This document shows, one piece after another, positions 47,641 to 60,100 of a stretch of DNA of 64,000 nt (position 1 is its first letter; every line of letters begins with the position of its first letter). The stretch is from Novosphingobium sp. MW5 (GTDB lineage: Bacteria; Pseudomonadota; Alphaproteobacteria; Sphingomonadales; Sphingomonadaceae). The translations under genes and the position numbers were made by a program. The notes under the pieces were generated by a model, which saw only the letters and a list, made by a program, of their open reading frames with translations, did not search any database and was not told the origin of the DNA. The DNA lies in NCBI GenBank assembly GCA_025938935.1, contig JAPCWB010000001.1, positions 1,674,001 to 1,738,000 on the forward strand, read 5' to 3'.

Positions 47641-48957
47641 TTACACCGCTTCAGCGTGCTTCTTGAACATCGCGTTGACATCGCCCGAGGTGATCGCGCG
47701 CTGCTTGTCGGCCTGATTTTCCGGGGCCGCGCCGCCGGTCGACCGGACCGTGGTGTCGACGCCATTGGCCGCGGCCTTGGCGCGCAGGGCCTTCACGGTG
47801 AGCTCTTCCTTCGGGATTTGTCCGAACATGTCGAAGCGGTAGAGCGCCATCGCGTTCTTGTGCGTGATCTTGTCGATCACCTCGTCCGAAAGCTGGTTGA
47901 CCGAGCGCCACAGCACTTCGGGGGCATTCGGCCAAGGCGCGTCGGAGTGGGGGTAATCCACTTCGTAGCAGACCTTGTCCTCACCCAGCGCGTCGAGGTT
48001 GCGGCAGCCGTAGGCGTCATCGATGAAGCACGAATAGAAGTGCTCGTGGTACACGTCTGACGGCTTCTTGCCCTTCAGGTAGCTGTCCGAATGGGTCCAT
48101 GCCGAGTGCTGTTCGTGGGCATAGTCGGCGCGTTCGAGCAGGTAGGGGATCCAGCCGATGCCGCTTTCCGACATGGCGATCTTCAGCGGATAGCGGTGCA
48201 GCGCTTCAAGGTGCAACCAGTCGGCGAGGCCGATCGAGACCGACATCGGCATGGTGGTGATCCATGCCTCGATCGGCGATTCATCGGTGGCATGGGGGCT
48301 GGGATTGCCCGCGCCGATGTGCAGGTTGATCGTCATGTCGGTATCGGCGCAGGCCTTCCACATCGGCTCCCAATAGGCGTTGTGGACAGACGGGAGCCCG
48401 CGCTTGGTCGGGTTCTCGTTGAACATGATCGAGGTGCAGCCCTGCTTGGCGAGACGATGGATTTCCGCGACCGTCGCGTCGATGTCCCATGCCGGCAGGA
48501 TGCCGTTCATGATGAAGCGGCCGGGATGGGCCTGGCACCACTGGTACCAGTGATAATCGTTGTAGGCCTGAACGTGCTGGACCGCATAGGTCTTGTCCGG
48601 CGCATTGCAGAACATCAGGCCGTCGAGGCCGATCAGCGTGCCGAAGTTGAGGCTGGCGGCAATGCCGTTGACGTCCATGTCATCGACGCGGGCGGCCGGA
48701 TCCCAACAGCCCTTGCGCAGCTGGTCGAGGCTGGTCGGCTCCATGCCATATTCTTCCTTGGGCCGGCCGACCACGCCATTGAGCGCGACCGAGGCCATCT
48801 TCAGCCCCTGATAGTCCCAGTAGTTGGAGCCGTTCGATTTCTGCTTGAACTGCGGGGCGGAGGCGAGCGCGGCGCCGCTGAGGTGGTGGGTGAAGAGGTC
48901 ACCTGGTTCGCTGATGTGATCATCGACGCTGATGATCACCATGTCTTCCATTTTCAT
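47641..48957 (-). CDS. Amidohydrolase family (ACMSD-like TIM-barrel) metal hydrolase
   Basis: The 438-residue protein fits the Amidohydrolase_2 family, which includes ACMSD and resorcylate decarboxylases. The first metal motif is VDDHISEP (D-x-H variant, residues about 11-18); NLHIGAGNPSPHA gives a metal His, and VCYEVDYPHSDAPWP carries the catalytic Asp near residue 350. Sphingomonads often carry several such genes linked to aromatic or terpenoid degradation. The substrate is unknown. The last 60 residues are an added tail. Confidence 0.85.
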   Translation of the reverse strand: MKMEDMVIISVDDHISEPGDLFTHHLSGAALASAPQFKQKSNGSNYWDYQGLKMASVALNGVVGRPKEEYGMEPTSLDQLRKGCWDPAARVDDMDVNGIAASLNFGTLIGLDGLMFCNAPDKTYAVQHVQAYNDYHWYQWCQAHPGRFIMNGILPAWDIDATVAEIHRLAKQGCTSIMFNENPTKRGLPSVHNAYWEPMWKACADTDMTINLHIGAGNPSPHATDESPIEAWITTMPMSVSIGLADWLHLEALHRYPLKIAMSESGIGWIPYLLERADYAHEQHSAWTHSDSYLKGKKPSDVYHEHFYSCFIDDAYGCRNLDALGEDKVCYEVDYPHSDAPWPNAPEVLWRSVNQLSDEVIDKITHKNAMALYRFDMFGQIPKEELTVKALRAKAAANGVDTTVRSTGGAAPENQADKQRAITSGDVNAMFKKHAEAV

Positions 48958-49089
48958 CGATCACTCTCCCTGTGCCGGCGCGGGGGATGCGCCGTTCTCG
49001 TCAAGAAACAGAGAGGGTATCGTTTTTTCCGGCGACGCGTTCCTTGATGCAGAATCAATCGCCGGGAGCGCGCGCCATCGCGGCGGCGA

Positions 49090-49862
49090 TCAGGCCGGGT
49101 TGCAGCCCCGGCACTCCGGGTCCTTCGGCACGCGGATGGTTCGCATCGACGGGGCAAGGCCGTCGAACAATTGGAGCTGGCCCCACTGCGGATCGCCCAG
49201 CGCCGCCTTGCCCTGCAAAATAACGCGGATCGCGCTCATCGCGGCGAAGGCGCCGACCATGCCGACCATCGCACCCAGCACGCCGTCCGCGGCGCAGGTA
49301 TCGCAGTCCTCGGCATCGAAGGCATCGCCCACCCAGCAGCGATAGCAGGCCTGCCCCGGCAGATGCCCGGCGAAATTTGCCACCTGCCCCTGAAAGCGGC
49401 CGAGCGCAGCGCTCGTCAGCGGTGTGCCGATTGCAGTGCAGGTGTCCGATACGACAAGGCGAGTCGCGAAGTTGTCACACCCGTCGACTACGACACCCAC
49501 GTCCCCCCCGAGGACCCGCGCGGCGTTATCCCCCCCAACCGCATGACGACCGCGCGGGCCTCAATCTGGGGGTCAAATTTCGCCACCCATTCCGCCGCGG
49601 CTTCCGCCTTGAGCCTGCCGATGTCGTCGGGGGTGAAGATCGTCTGTCGCTGGAGGTTGCTGGCATCGACCACGTCATCGTCGATCAGCGTCAACCGCCC
49701 GACGCCTGCGCCCGCGAGGTATTGCAACGCCGGAGAGCCAATCCCGCCGCAGCCGACCAGCACCACGTGCGCCTCGGTGAGAGCAACCTGTCCCGCGCCG
49801 CCCACTTCGGGCAGCACGATGTGGCGGGCAAAGCGGTCGAGGCGGTCAGGGGCGAGGGTCAT
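49090..49862 (-). pseudogene. MoeB/ThiF-type adenylyltransferase (frameshifted)
   Basis: The protein family adenylates the C-terminus of ubiquitin-like sulfur carriers such as MoaD or ThiS. The first frame has FARHIVLPEVGGAGQVAL, the ATP motif VLVGCGGIGSPALQYLAGAG and LIDDDVVDASNLQRQ. Within a run of seven G near 49530 the frame changes; adding one G gives VMRLGGDNAARVLGGDVGVV and joins VDGCDNFATRLVVSD. Two zinc Cys pairs follow (CYRC, CRGC). The repaired length is 257 residues. Homopolymer miscall is likely. Whether it serves molybdopterin or thiamine cannot be told. Confidence 0.87.
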
Positions 49863-49878
49863 CCCCAGCCGCCTAGCA

Positions 49879-51279
49879 TCAGCCTTCCATCTGCTCCAGC
49901 GTCTTGCCCTTGGTCTCCTTGACCATCTTCAGCACGAACCAGAACGAAATCGCCGCGCAGGTCGCATAGAAGCCATAGGCCGTCGCCAGCCCGAGGTTCT
50001 TGAGCGCCCAGGGAAAGCTGGAGGAGATGGCGAAGTTTGCCGTCCACTGCGCGAAACCGGCCACGGCCAGAGCACTTCCGCGCATCTGGTTGGGAAACAT
50101 CTCGCCCAGCAGCACCCACATAACCGGGCCCCACGACAGGTTGAACAGTGCGGCATAGGAAATGGCGGAGATGAAGGCGAGGGTGCCCATCTCCGGCGGC
50201 AGGACCAGCTTGCCGTCCACGATCGCGCCTTGCGTAAAGGCGAAGGTCATGAGCCCCAGCGTGATGGCCATGCCGAGCGAACCGACCAGCAGCAGCGGCC
50301 GGCGCCCCACCTTGTCGATCAGCATCAGCGCGACGACGCATGCGCCCACCGAAACGGCATCGTTGATGACCTGCGTGGTGAAGGCCTGCTTTTCGGTAAA
50401 GCCCACCGCCTCCCACAGCATGATGCCGTAGTAGAACACCACGTTGATGCCGACGAACTGCTGGAACACGGCAAGGCCGATGCCGACCCAGACGATACGC
50501 CGCCACTTGCCAGTGGCGGGGTCCTTGAGGTCCTTCATGCTCGGCTGGTGATCCTTGGCCAGGCTGTCACGGATTTCGCCGGCAACGCGCGGGGCTTCGT
50601 CTGGTCCGAACAGGCGGGTGAGGACGGCGAGCGCATCGTCCATGCGGCCCTTGGCGACGAGGTAGCGCGGGCTTTCCGGCACGAACATCAGCGAGACCAG
50701 GAACAGTACCGCGGGCACCGCCTGCACCCAGAACATCCAGCGCCATGCCGGGGCGCCCCAGATTTCGTTGAGCGAGGATCCCGCAAGCTGCTGCAGCATC
50801 AGGTTGGAACTGGCCGCGCCGAGCAGGCCGGTAATGATCATGATCTGCTGGATCGAGGACAGCCGCCCGCGCAGGTGCGCCGGTGTGACCTCGGAAATGT
50901 AGGCAGGCGAAAGCACCGAGGCTGCGCCGACAGCCGCACCGGCAAGGAAGCGGGCAGTTGCGAAGGAAACCGCGCTGTGCGCCGCCCCGGCCCAGAGCGC
51001 GCTGACGATGAACAGGATCGCCGCCGCGACCATCACCCAGCGCCGGCCCTTGAGGTCCGCCAGCCGCCCGGCCATGAAGGCGCCGAGCGCGCAGCCGGGA
51101 AGCAGCGAACTTGCTGTCAGGCCAAGGTTCGCCTCGTCGAGCCCGAAGGTCGTCGCCAGGCCCTTGGTTGTGCCGTTGATCGCGCCCGAATCATAGCCGA
51201 ACATGAACCCGCCGAGCGTGGCGACTGCCACGATCAGGCCGATAAAGCCCATGTTTGCCTGTCGCTGTGCCGCCGTCAT
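49879..51279 (-). CDS. MFS sugar porter (SP family)
   Basis: From the ATG at 51279 (GGGAACGGG upstream) the product has 466 residues and twelve spans. SP-family signatures are present: GGFMFGYDSGAINGT in span 1, GRLADLKGRRWVM in loop 2-3, PAYISEVTPAHLRGRL, FVPESPRYLVAKGR after span 6, QQFVGINVVFYY in span 7, and KVGRRPLLL. It imports a monosaccharide with protons. The GH106 rhamnosidase lies 1.2 kb away, so a sugar released by that enzyme is a possible substrate. An ATG-like start at 51348 adds 23 residues without homology. Confidence 0.92.
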   Translation of the reverse strand: MTAAQRQANMGFIGLIVAVATLGGFMFGYDSGAINGTTKGLATTFGLDEANLGLTASSLLPGCALGAFMAGRLADLKGRRWVMVAAAILFIVSALWAGAAHSAVSFATARFLAGAAVGAASVLSPAYISEVTPAHLRGRLSSIQQIMIITGLLGAASSNLMLQQLAGSSLNEIWGAPAWRWMFWVQAVPAVLFLVSLMFVPESPRYLVAKGRMDDALAVLTRLFGPDEAPRVAGEIRDSLAKDHQPSMKDLKDPATGKWRRIVWVGIGLAVFQQFVGINVVFYYGIMLWEAVGFTEKQAFTTQVINDAVSVGACVVALMLIDKVGRRPLLLVGSLGMAITLGLMTFAFTQGAIVDGKLVLPPEMGTLAFISAISYAALFNLSWGPVMWVLLGEMFPNQMRGSALAVAGFAQWTANFAISSSFPWALKNLGLATAYGFYATCAAISFWFVLKMVKETKGKTLEQMEG

Positions 51280-51422
51280 CCCGTTCCCCCATCTGGCCCG
51301 ATTTACTGGCCTTGACGGTTGACTGGCAAAGTCAGGGGGCTGCGGCAACCGATAATTTTGCCCCGCACAGCAGAACGCCCGTACCGCAGAGGTCCGGGCG
51401 TGCTACCGGTGTCAGCATTTGC

Positions 51423-51440
51423 GCGGGGCGCTGGCCCCGC
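51423..51440 (-). terminator. Hairpin after the SDR gene
   Basis: GCGGGGC, loop GCTG, GCCCCGC: a perfect 7-bp stem six bases after the SDR stop. No long T run follows, so it may be a weak or rho-dependent terminator. A second stem of ACGCCCG/CGGGCGT type lies near 51371-51398. Confidence 0.5.
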
Positions 51441-51445
51441 AGGCC

Positions 51446-52240
51446 TTACTTCGGCTGGAAGCGGATGCCGCCGTCGAGGCGGAACAGCTGCGCGTTGATG
51501 TAGCCGTTGCGGGCAATTTCGAGCGCCATGCTGGCGAACTCTTCCGGCGCACCAAGGCGCTTGGGGAAGGGGACGGCCTTTTCGAGGTTCTCGTAAATCG
51601 CCGGGGCCTTTGCCTTGACGCCGAGCATCGGCGGGGTGGCGAAAGTGCCGGGCAGAATCGCGTTGACGCGGATGCCGACGTCCATCAGGTCACGCGCCAT
51701 CGGCAGGACCATGGCGTTGACCGCGCCCTTGCCGCCGCCATAGGCAACCTGGCCCATCTGGCCGTCCTGCGAGGCGACCGACGAGGTCAGGATGATGCAG
51801 CCGCGCTCTCCGTCTTCGTTCAGCGGACCGGCATTCGCCATGCCCAGCGCGGCGATTGAGGCGACGCGGTAAGTGGCTGTGGCGATGCCTTCCATCGACC
51901 GGGCAAAGCCTTCGGTGGCGGCGCGCTTGTAGCAGTTGTTTTCCTTGTCCCAGCCGACGGTCTTGCCGCCGCCGGCGACCATGGCGCAGTGAACGACGAG
52001 GCGTTCCTGCCCGTGTGCCGCGCGCGCCTTGGCAAAGCCGGCCTCGACACTCTCTTCGTCCATGATGTTGACGTTGCAGAACACGCCGCCAACTTCCTTG
52101 GCCAGCGCTTCGCCCACTTCCTCGTTGATGTCGAAGATGGCGACCTTGACGCCAGCGGCGGCGAGCGCCTGGACGGTGGCCTTGCCGAGGCCCGAGGAAC
52201 CGCCGGTGACGACGGCGGAGAGGGTGTTGTCGATCTTCAT
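51446..52240 (-). CDS. Short-chain dehydrogenase/reductase (HSD10-like)
   Basis: From the ATG at 52240 the product has 264 residues. It shows the NAD(H) motif TGGSSGLG at about residue 13, an acidic residue after strand 2 (IFDINEE) which favours NAD, and the catalytic Ser-Tyr-Lys in ILTSSVASQDGQMGQVAYGGGK. The overall pattern, including NAILPGTFATPPMLG, resembles 3-hydroxyacyl-CoA dehydrogenase type 2. The substrate is unknown; fatty-acid or steroid-like compounds are plausible. Confidence 0.9.
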   Translation of the reverse strand: MKIDNTLSAVVTGGSSGLGKATVQALAAAGVKVAIFDINEEVGEALAKEVGGVFCNVNIMDEESVEAGFAKARAAHGQERLVVHCAMVAGGGKTVGWDKENNCYKRAATEGFARSMEGIATATYRVASIAALGMANAGPLNEDGERGCIILTSSVASQDGQMGQVAYGGGKGAVNAMVLPMARDLMDVGIRVNAILPGTFATPPMLGVKAKAPAIYENLEKAVPFPKRLGAPEEFASMALEIARNGYINAQLFRLDGGIRFQPK

Positions 52241-52457
52241 GGGGCGTGTCCCTTGCAGCAGATGAATTGCGCCTGCCCTGCCTTGGCCTTGCGGGCGTTG
52301 CAATGGTGCTGGCTTGCCCACGGCCGCATCATCGCCCTTGCGGTGATCGAAAATGATTGGTTAGGGATTTATTTGATTGCATCGCCGAAACGTGCTTTGT
52401 CTGCCAGACCAATTGCGTTCGCGAGAGAATCGCGGGCGATCTGCTGAGAGGTATGAG

Positions 52458-55853
<3,396 letters not shown>

Positions 55854-55965
55854 ACGCCTGACACAAGCTGTTACACGGCACCGCCACGGCGGTTGCCGCG
55901 GGCGTTCACATCGTGGAAATGTCGGCGCGCCCAGACGGGCGTGACGACATGACGCGGGGAAAAAG

Positions 55966-56484
55966 ATGACGTTGATGGACAAGCCGGGACGCAACCTGGG
56001 CGCCGCCCTTGCGGTGCTGGCTCTGGCCGTGGCGGGCGTAACCTCGCTCTCCGCCACCGAACCCACAGCTCCGGCGGCGATCGACGTGTCGAAGCTGTCA
56101 AAGGACGAGATCGAGACGCTGATCTACGAGCGCCAGCAGCTGATGACCCAGATCGACAAGGATGCCGAACTGCTGGGCGACATCGTTGCGGGGGTCGAAC
56201 CTGCGGCCAAGCTCAAAGAGACCACCGCCGCACTTGCGCGTGACGCGAAGGAATCGCACGCCGCTTTCTCGCTCAAGGTCCCCGGCGGCCGCACCAAGCC
56301 AGAGGCGTGGAGCAACTGGGAAGATTTCTCGAAACGGCTCGCGAATTTCGCTGCCGGTGCCGAAAAGGTGGCGAAGCTGGGCGAGACCGGCTCGGTCCCG
56401 GCGGTAAACGACGTGCTCGGCGAGGCACTGCAGTGCAAGTCGTGCCACGATCTGTACCGCGAGCCGAAGAAGCCCGTCACGTAG
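55966..56484 (+). CDS. Cytochrome c-prime-like (class II) cytochrome
   Basis: The 172-residue protein has an N-terminal signal or anchor (LGAALAVLALAVAGVTSLSA), a four-helix pattern with WSNWEDFSKRLANFAAGAEK in the third helix, and a C-terminal haem site CKSCHDLYR at about residue 156. The single CxxCH near the C-terminus is typical of class II c-type cytochromes. It is periplasmic and may bind nitric oxide or transfer electrons; its partner is not visible nearby. Confidence 0.85.
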   Translation: MTLMDKPGRNLGAALAVLALAVAGVTSLSATEPTAPAAIDVSKLSKDEIETLIYERQQLMTQIDKDAELLGDIVAGVEPAAKLKETTAALARDAKESHAAFSLKVPGGRTKPEAWSNWEDFSKRLANFAAGAEKVAKLGETGSVPAVNDVLGEALQCKSCHDLYREPKKPVT

Positions 56485-56488
56485 CGGG

Positions 56489-56508
56489 GCGGGGGCGCTA
56501 ACCCCCGC
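56489..56508. terminator. Short GC hairpin between convergent genes
   Basis: GCGGGGG, loop CGCTAA, CCCCCGC: a perfect 7-bp stem between the cytochrome stop and the M13 peptidase stop. No T run is present, so it is a weak terminator candidate. Confidence 0.4.
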
Positions 56509-56518
56509 TCATCTCAGC

Positions 56519-58567
56519 TCACCACAACCGCGCGCGTCTCTCCGGCGCGATGTACATCTTGTCGCCGGGCTTCACGCCAAAGGCCTGATACCACGCATCG
56601 ACGTTCGCCAGCGGGCCGAGCACGCGGAAGCGGCCGGGGCTGTGCGGGTCTGACGTGACCTGGCTGCGGATCGCGTCCTCGCGGTTCTTCTCCCGCCAGA
56701 CCTGCGCCCAGGCGAGGAAGAAGCGCTGTTCGCCGGTCAGCCCGCCGATCACCGGCGCGGGCTTTCCGTTCAGCGACTTGCGATAGGCATCGAGCGCCAC
56801 CAGCACGCCGCCCAGATCGGCGATGTTCTCTCCCATGGTCAGGTCCGGATTGACGAACTGACCGGGGGCGGCCTCGAACTTGGCGTACTGGTCGCCGAAC
56901 ACCTTGGCTTCCTTGACGAAGCGGTCGTTGTCTTCCTTGGTCCACCAGTCACGCACCGCGCCGGTCGCGTCGATCTTGCGGCCCTGGTCATCAAAGCCGT
57001 GGACGATCTCGTGCCCGATCACGCCGCCGATCGCGCCGTAATTCACCGCGTCGTCCGCCTCCATGTCGAAGAACGGGGCCTGCAGGATGCCGGCGGGGAA
57101 GACGATCTTGTTTTCGAGGCCGCCGTTATAGGCGTTGATCGTCTGCGGGTTCATCGCCCACTTCTTGCGGTCCACCGGCTTGCCAAGGTCGGCAAGGTTG
57201 TAGTCGGCATCGAACTTGCCCGCGCGCTGGACGTTGCCGTAAAGGTCCTTGCCCTCGATCGACAGCGCCGAATAGTCGCGGAACTTGTCGGGATAGCCGA
57301 CCATCACATCCATCTTGGCCAGCTTTTCCAGCGCCGAGGCCTTGGTCGGCGCGCTCATCCACTCGTTCGCCTTGATGCGGTCCGCCATGGCGAGCTTGAG
57401 ATTGGCGACGAGACTTTCCATCTTGGCCTTGGCCGCCGGCGGGAAATGCGCCTTGACGTAGTCCTGACCCAGCAGTTCGCCCATCGAGTTGTCGACCTGG
57501 CTCACGGCGCGCTTCCAGCGCGGCAGGATCGAGGTCACGCCGGTGATCGTCTTGCGGTAGAGGAACCGGCTGTCGACCATCGCCTTGCCGAGATAGGGCG
57601 AGGCGCCATCGGCGATGTGGAACACCTGCCAGGCCTTGAGCACGTCGAGCGGCGTATCGGCATAGACCGCGGCAATGTCGCGGATCGCGGTCTTTTCGGC
57701 GACGATGATGCGCTTCTGCGTCGGCACCTTTGCGCCTTCCCAGAACGCGTTCCATTCGATCCCGGGGGCATATTGCGCCAGCTCCAGCGTCGACATCGGA
57801 TTGTTGACCTTGTCGACATCGCGGCGGTCGGCCGCGGGCCAGCTTTTCTGCGCCAGGGCCGCTTCAAAGGCATAGACCTTCGCCGCCATGGCAGCCGCGT
57901 TCGGCTCGCCCAGCTTGGCGAGCGTGCGCGCGATATAAGCCTTGTAGGCGGCGCGCTGCGGAGCGAACTGCTTGGCGAGGTAATAGTCGCGCTCGGGCAT
58001 GCCGATGCCGCCCTGGTAGAGCCACAGCACGTTCATGCCGGCATCGGCCGTATCCGCCTCGACCCCCCACTGGAACGGGGCAATGCCGAAGTCGCCGTCG
58101 GTTGAGCCCATCAGGCGCGCAAAGTCGCGCTTGCTGGTGATCGCGCGGACCTTGCCAACGTCAGCCATCAGCGGCGCAAGGCCGCGCGCCTCGACCGACT
58201 TTTCGTCCATGAAGCTCTTGTAGAAGGTGTTGTACTTGGTCCCTTCGCCCTTGGTGACGAGGGCGCGCAAGTTGTCCTGCGTGCGTTCGTAAAGCTCGAG
58301 GAACGAGGAGGTGCCGCCCCGGTCCGCCGGGATCACTGTGCGCGCGAACCACTTGCCCGAGGCATAGCTGTCAAAATCGTCGCCCGGCTTGACCGACAGG
58401 TCGCGGTTCTCCAGCGCGACGCCCCATTCGCCGTATTTGCCCGTCTTGGCAGGATCGGACGAAGCGGCGGCGGCGGGCGCCGCCGGGCTCTCCGGCGCGG
58501 CAGCGAGGGCAGGCGCGGACACAAGTGCCACAGCCGCGGCCGAGGCAAGCAAAAGGACGGACTTCAT
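56519..58567 (-). CDS. M13 family (neprilysin-like, PepO) metallopeptidase
   Basis: From the ATG at 58567 the product has 682 residues with a signal peptide (LLLASAAAVALVSAPALA). The zinc motif HEIVH appears in GGVIGHEIVHGFDDQGRK, the third ligand in ENIADLGG, and the substrate-side motif as NAYNGGLENKIVFPAGILQ. M13 enzymes cut short peptides outside the inner membrane. A frame upstream to 58834 is open but contains only Pro-rich noise. The divergent gene is a Slam-like protein, and three direct repeats lie between them. Confidence 0.95.
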   Translation of the reverse strand: MKSVLLLASAAAVALVSAPALAAAPESPAAPAAAASSDPAKTGKYGEWGVALENRDLSVKPGDDFDSYASGKWFARTVIPADRGGTSSFLELYERTQDNLRALVTKGEGTKYNTFYKSFMDEKSVEARGLAPLMADVGKVRAITSKRDFARLMGSTDGDFGIAPFQWGVEADTADAGMNVLWLYQGGIGMPERDYYLAKQFAPQRAAYKAYIARTLAKLGEPNAAAMAAKVYAFEAALAQKSWPAADRRDVDKVNNPMSTLELAQYAPGIEWNAFWEGAKVPTQKRIIVAEKTAIRDIAAVYADTPLDVLKAWQVFHIADGASPYLGKAMVDSRFLYRKTITGVTSILPRWKRAVSQVDNSMGELLGQDYVKAHFPPAAKAKMESLVANLKLAMADRIKANEWMSAPTKASALEKLAKMDVMVGYPDKFRDYSALSIEGKDLYGNVQRAGKFDADYNLADLGKPVDRKKWAMNPQTINAYNGGLENKIVFPAGILQAPFFDMEADDAVNYGAIGGVIGHEIVHGFDDQGRKIDATGAVRDWWTKEDNDRFVKEAKVFGDQYAKFEAAPGQFVNPDLTMGENIADLGGVLVALDAYRKSLNGKPAPVIGGLTGEQRFFLAWAQVWREKNREDAIRSQVTSDPHSPGRFRVLGPLANVDAWYQAFGVKPGDKMYIAPERRARLW

Positions 58568-58625
58568 CTGGTTCCCCTTGAAACGATCTCGAACCTGCCT
58601 CGCGCGAGGGGGCGGGGGAGTCAAT

Positions 58626-58683
58626 GCCGTTGGTGGAGGAGGAAGGGCGGTTGGTGGAATGGGGTGGGGCGGTTGGTGGAATG
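58626..58683. repeat. Three direct repeats with 21-22 bp period
   Basis: The core GTTGGTGGA recurs in CCGTTGGTGGA (58627), GCGGTTGGTGGAATG (58647) and GCGGTTGGTGGAATG (58669). The spacing equals two helical turns. The array lies in the 182-base gap between divergent M13 peptidase and Slam-like genes, 59 bases from the former, so it may be an array of regulator-binding sites. Confidence 0.6.
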
Positions 58684-58749
58684 ACAAAATTCGCCATAAA
58701 GGGAATTTTACCTTGCCGTTCCAGCACTTTGCACTAAGGGCGAATTCAG

Positions 58750-60088
58750 ATGTGGGGTCGCGCAGCACTTTTCGGAACGGCACTTGCCGCTGGTTTTGGT
58801 CTATGCGCGGGGGCCCGGGCACAGGAAGCCGCACCGGCCCCGCAGGCAGCCATTCAGCTTAGCCCGGCCCAGCTTTTCGACTTTGCCGACAAGGCCCGCG
58901 ATGCCGGTGACTTCCGCACGGCAGAGCAGGCCTACCGCGCGCTTGCCAGCAATCCCGACATCGAACTCCGCAGCGAAGCACGCTTCCGGCTCGGCATGAT
59001 GCTGGCAGACCGCATGGGCAAATTCCGCGAGGCGGCGGTGGAGTTCCGCGCGATCCTCGATGAAAAGCCCAAGGCTGCACGCGTGCGTCTGGAACTTGCG
59101 CGGATGCAGGCGATGATGGGCAACATCGGCTCGGCTGAGCGGGAGTTCCGCGCCGCCCAGGCCGGCGGCCTGCCGCCAGAGGTGGAGCGAATGGTCCGCT
59201 TCTATGCCAATGCGCTGAGCGGGGCCAAGCCGATCGGCTTCAATGTCGAAGTCGCGCTCGCCCCCGATACCAACATCAACCGCGCGACCAGGTCCGACAC
59301 GCTCGGCACGATCATCGGCGATTTCACTCTCGATCAGGATGCCAAGGCAAAGTCGGGGCTGGGCCTTACCCTGAAGGGGCAGGCCTATGCGCGCAAGGCC
59401 ATCCCCGGTGCGACGATCGTGGCGCGGCTTTCGGGCAGTGCGGACATCTACCGCCAGTCCGAATTCGATGACTTTGTCCTCGGCCTGCAGGTCGGACCGG
59501 AATACCGCTCGGGCAAGGACCGGATAACGCTGTCGCTGGGGCCGACCTGGCGCTGGTATGGCACCGATCCCTACACTGTCACGCTCGGCGGCAATGCCGG
59601 CTGGGTTCATCCCGTAGGCAAGCGGTCGCAGTTGCGAATTGACGGGGGCATCGGCCACCAGACCAATCGTCGCAATGCACTGCAGACAGGCGATGTGTTC
59701 TCGCTCTCCGCCGCGCTCGATCATGCCTTCAGCGAAAAGCTGGGCGGCGGCGTGCAGCTTTCGGGCATGCGCCAGACCGCTGCCGACCCCGGCTATGCGC
59801 TAGCAAGCGGCAATGCTGCGGTCTACCTCTGGCGTGAAATGGGGCAGACGACCGTGGTCGCGAACCTGGGTTACGGGCACCTTGAAGCGGACGAACGCCT
59901 GTTCCTCTATCCCAAGCGCCGGGTCGAGGACCGTTTGAGCGCCAGCCTTTCCGCCACCTTCCGCCAACTGCGCGTCGGCCCCTTCGCGCCGATTGCCCGG
60001 ATTCTGGTGGGAACGAAACTTTTCCACCGTGGAAATCTATGATTACAAGCGACTTAGCGGCGAAGTGGGCATCACTGCCGCGTTTTGA
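58750..60088 (+). CDS. Slam-like outer-membrane surface lipoprotein assembly modifier (DUF560), frameshifted near its end
   Basis: The protein has a signal peptide (GTALAAGFGLCAGARA), two or three TPR-like repeats at about residues 45-150 (ARDAGDFRTAEQAYRALAS, RLELARMQAMMGNIGSAEREF), and a C-terminal beta-barrel of DUF560 type starting FNVEVALAPDTNINRAT. Slam proteins move lipoproteins to the cell surface. The uncorrected frame stops at 60042 in RILVGTKLFHRGNL. Removing one base near 60007 gives WERNFSTVEIYDYKRLSGEV... ending GITAAF at 60088, the normal barrel end, for 445 residues. The next gene is a lipoprotein of the expected substrate type, 12 bases on. Confidence 0.82.
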
Positions 60089-60100
60089 CAGGGGAATTGA

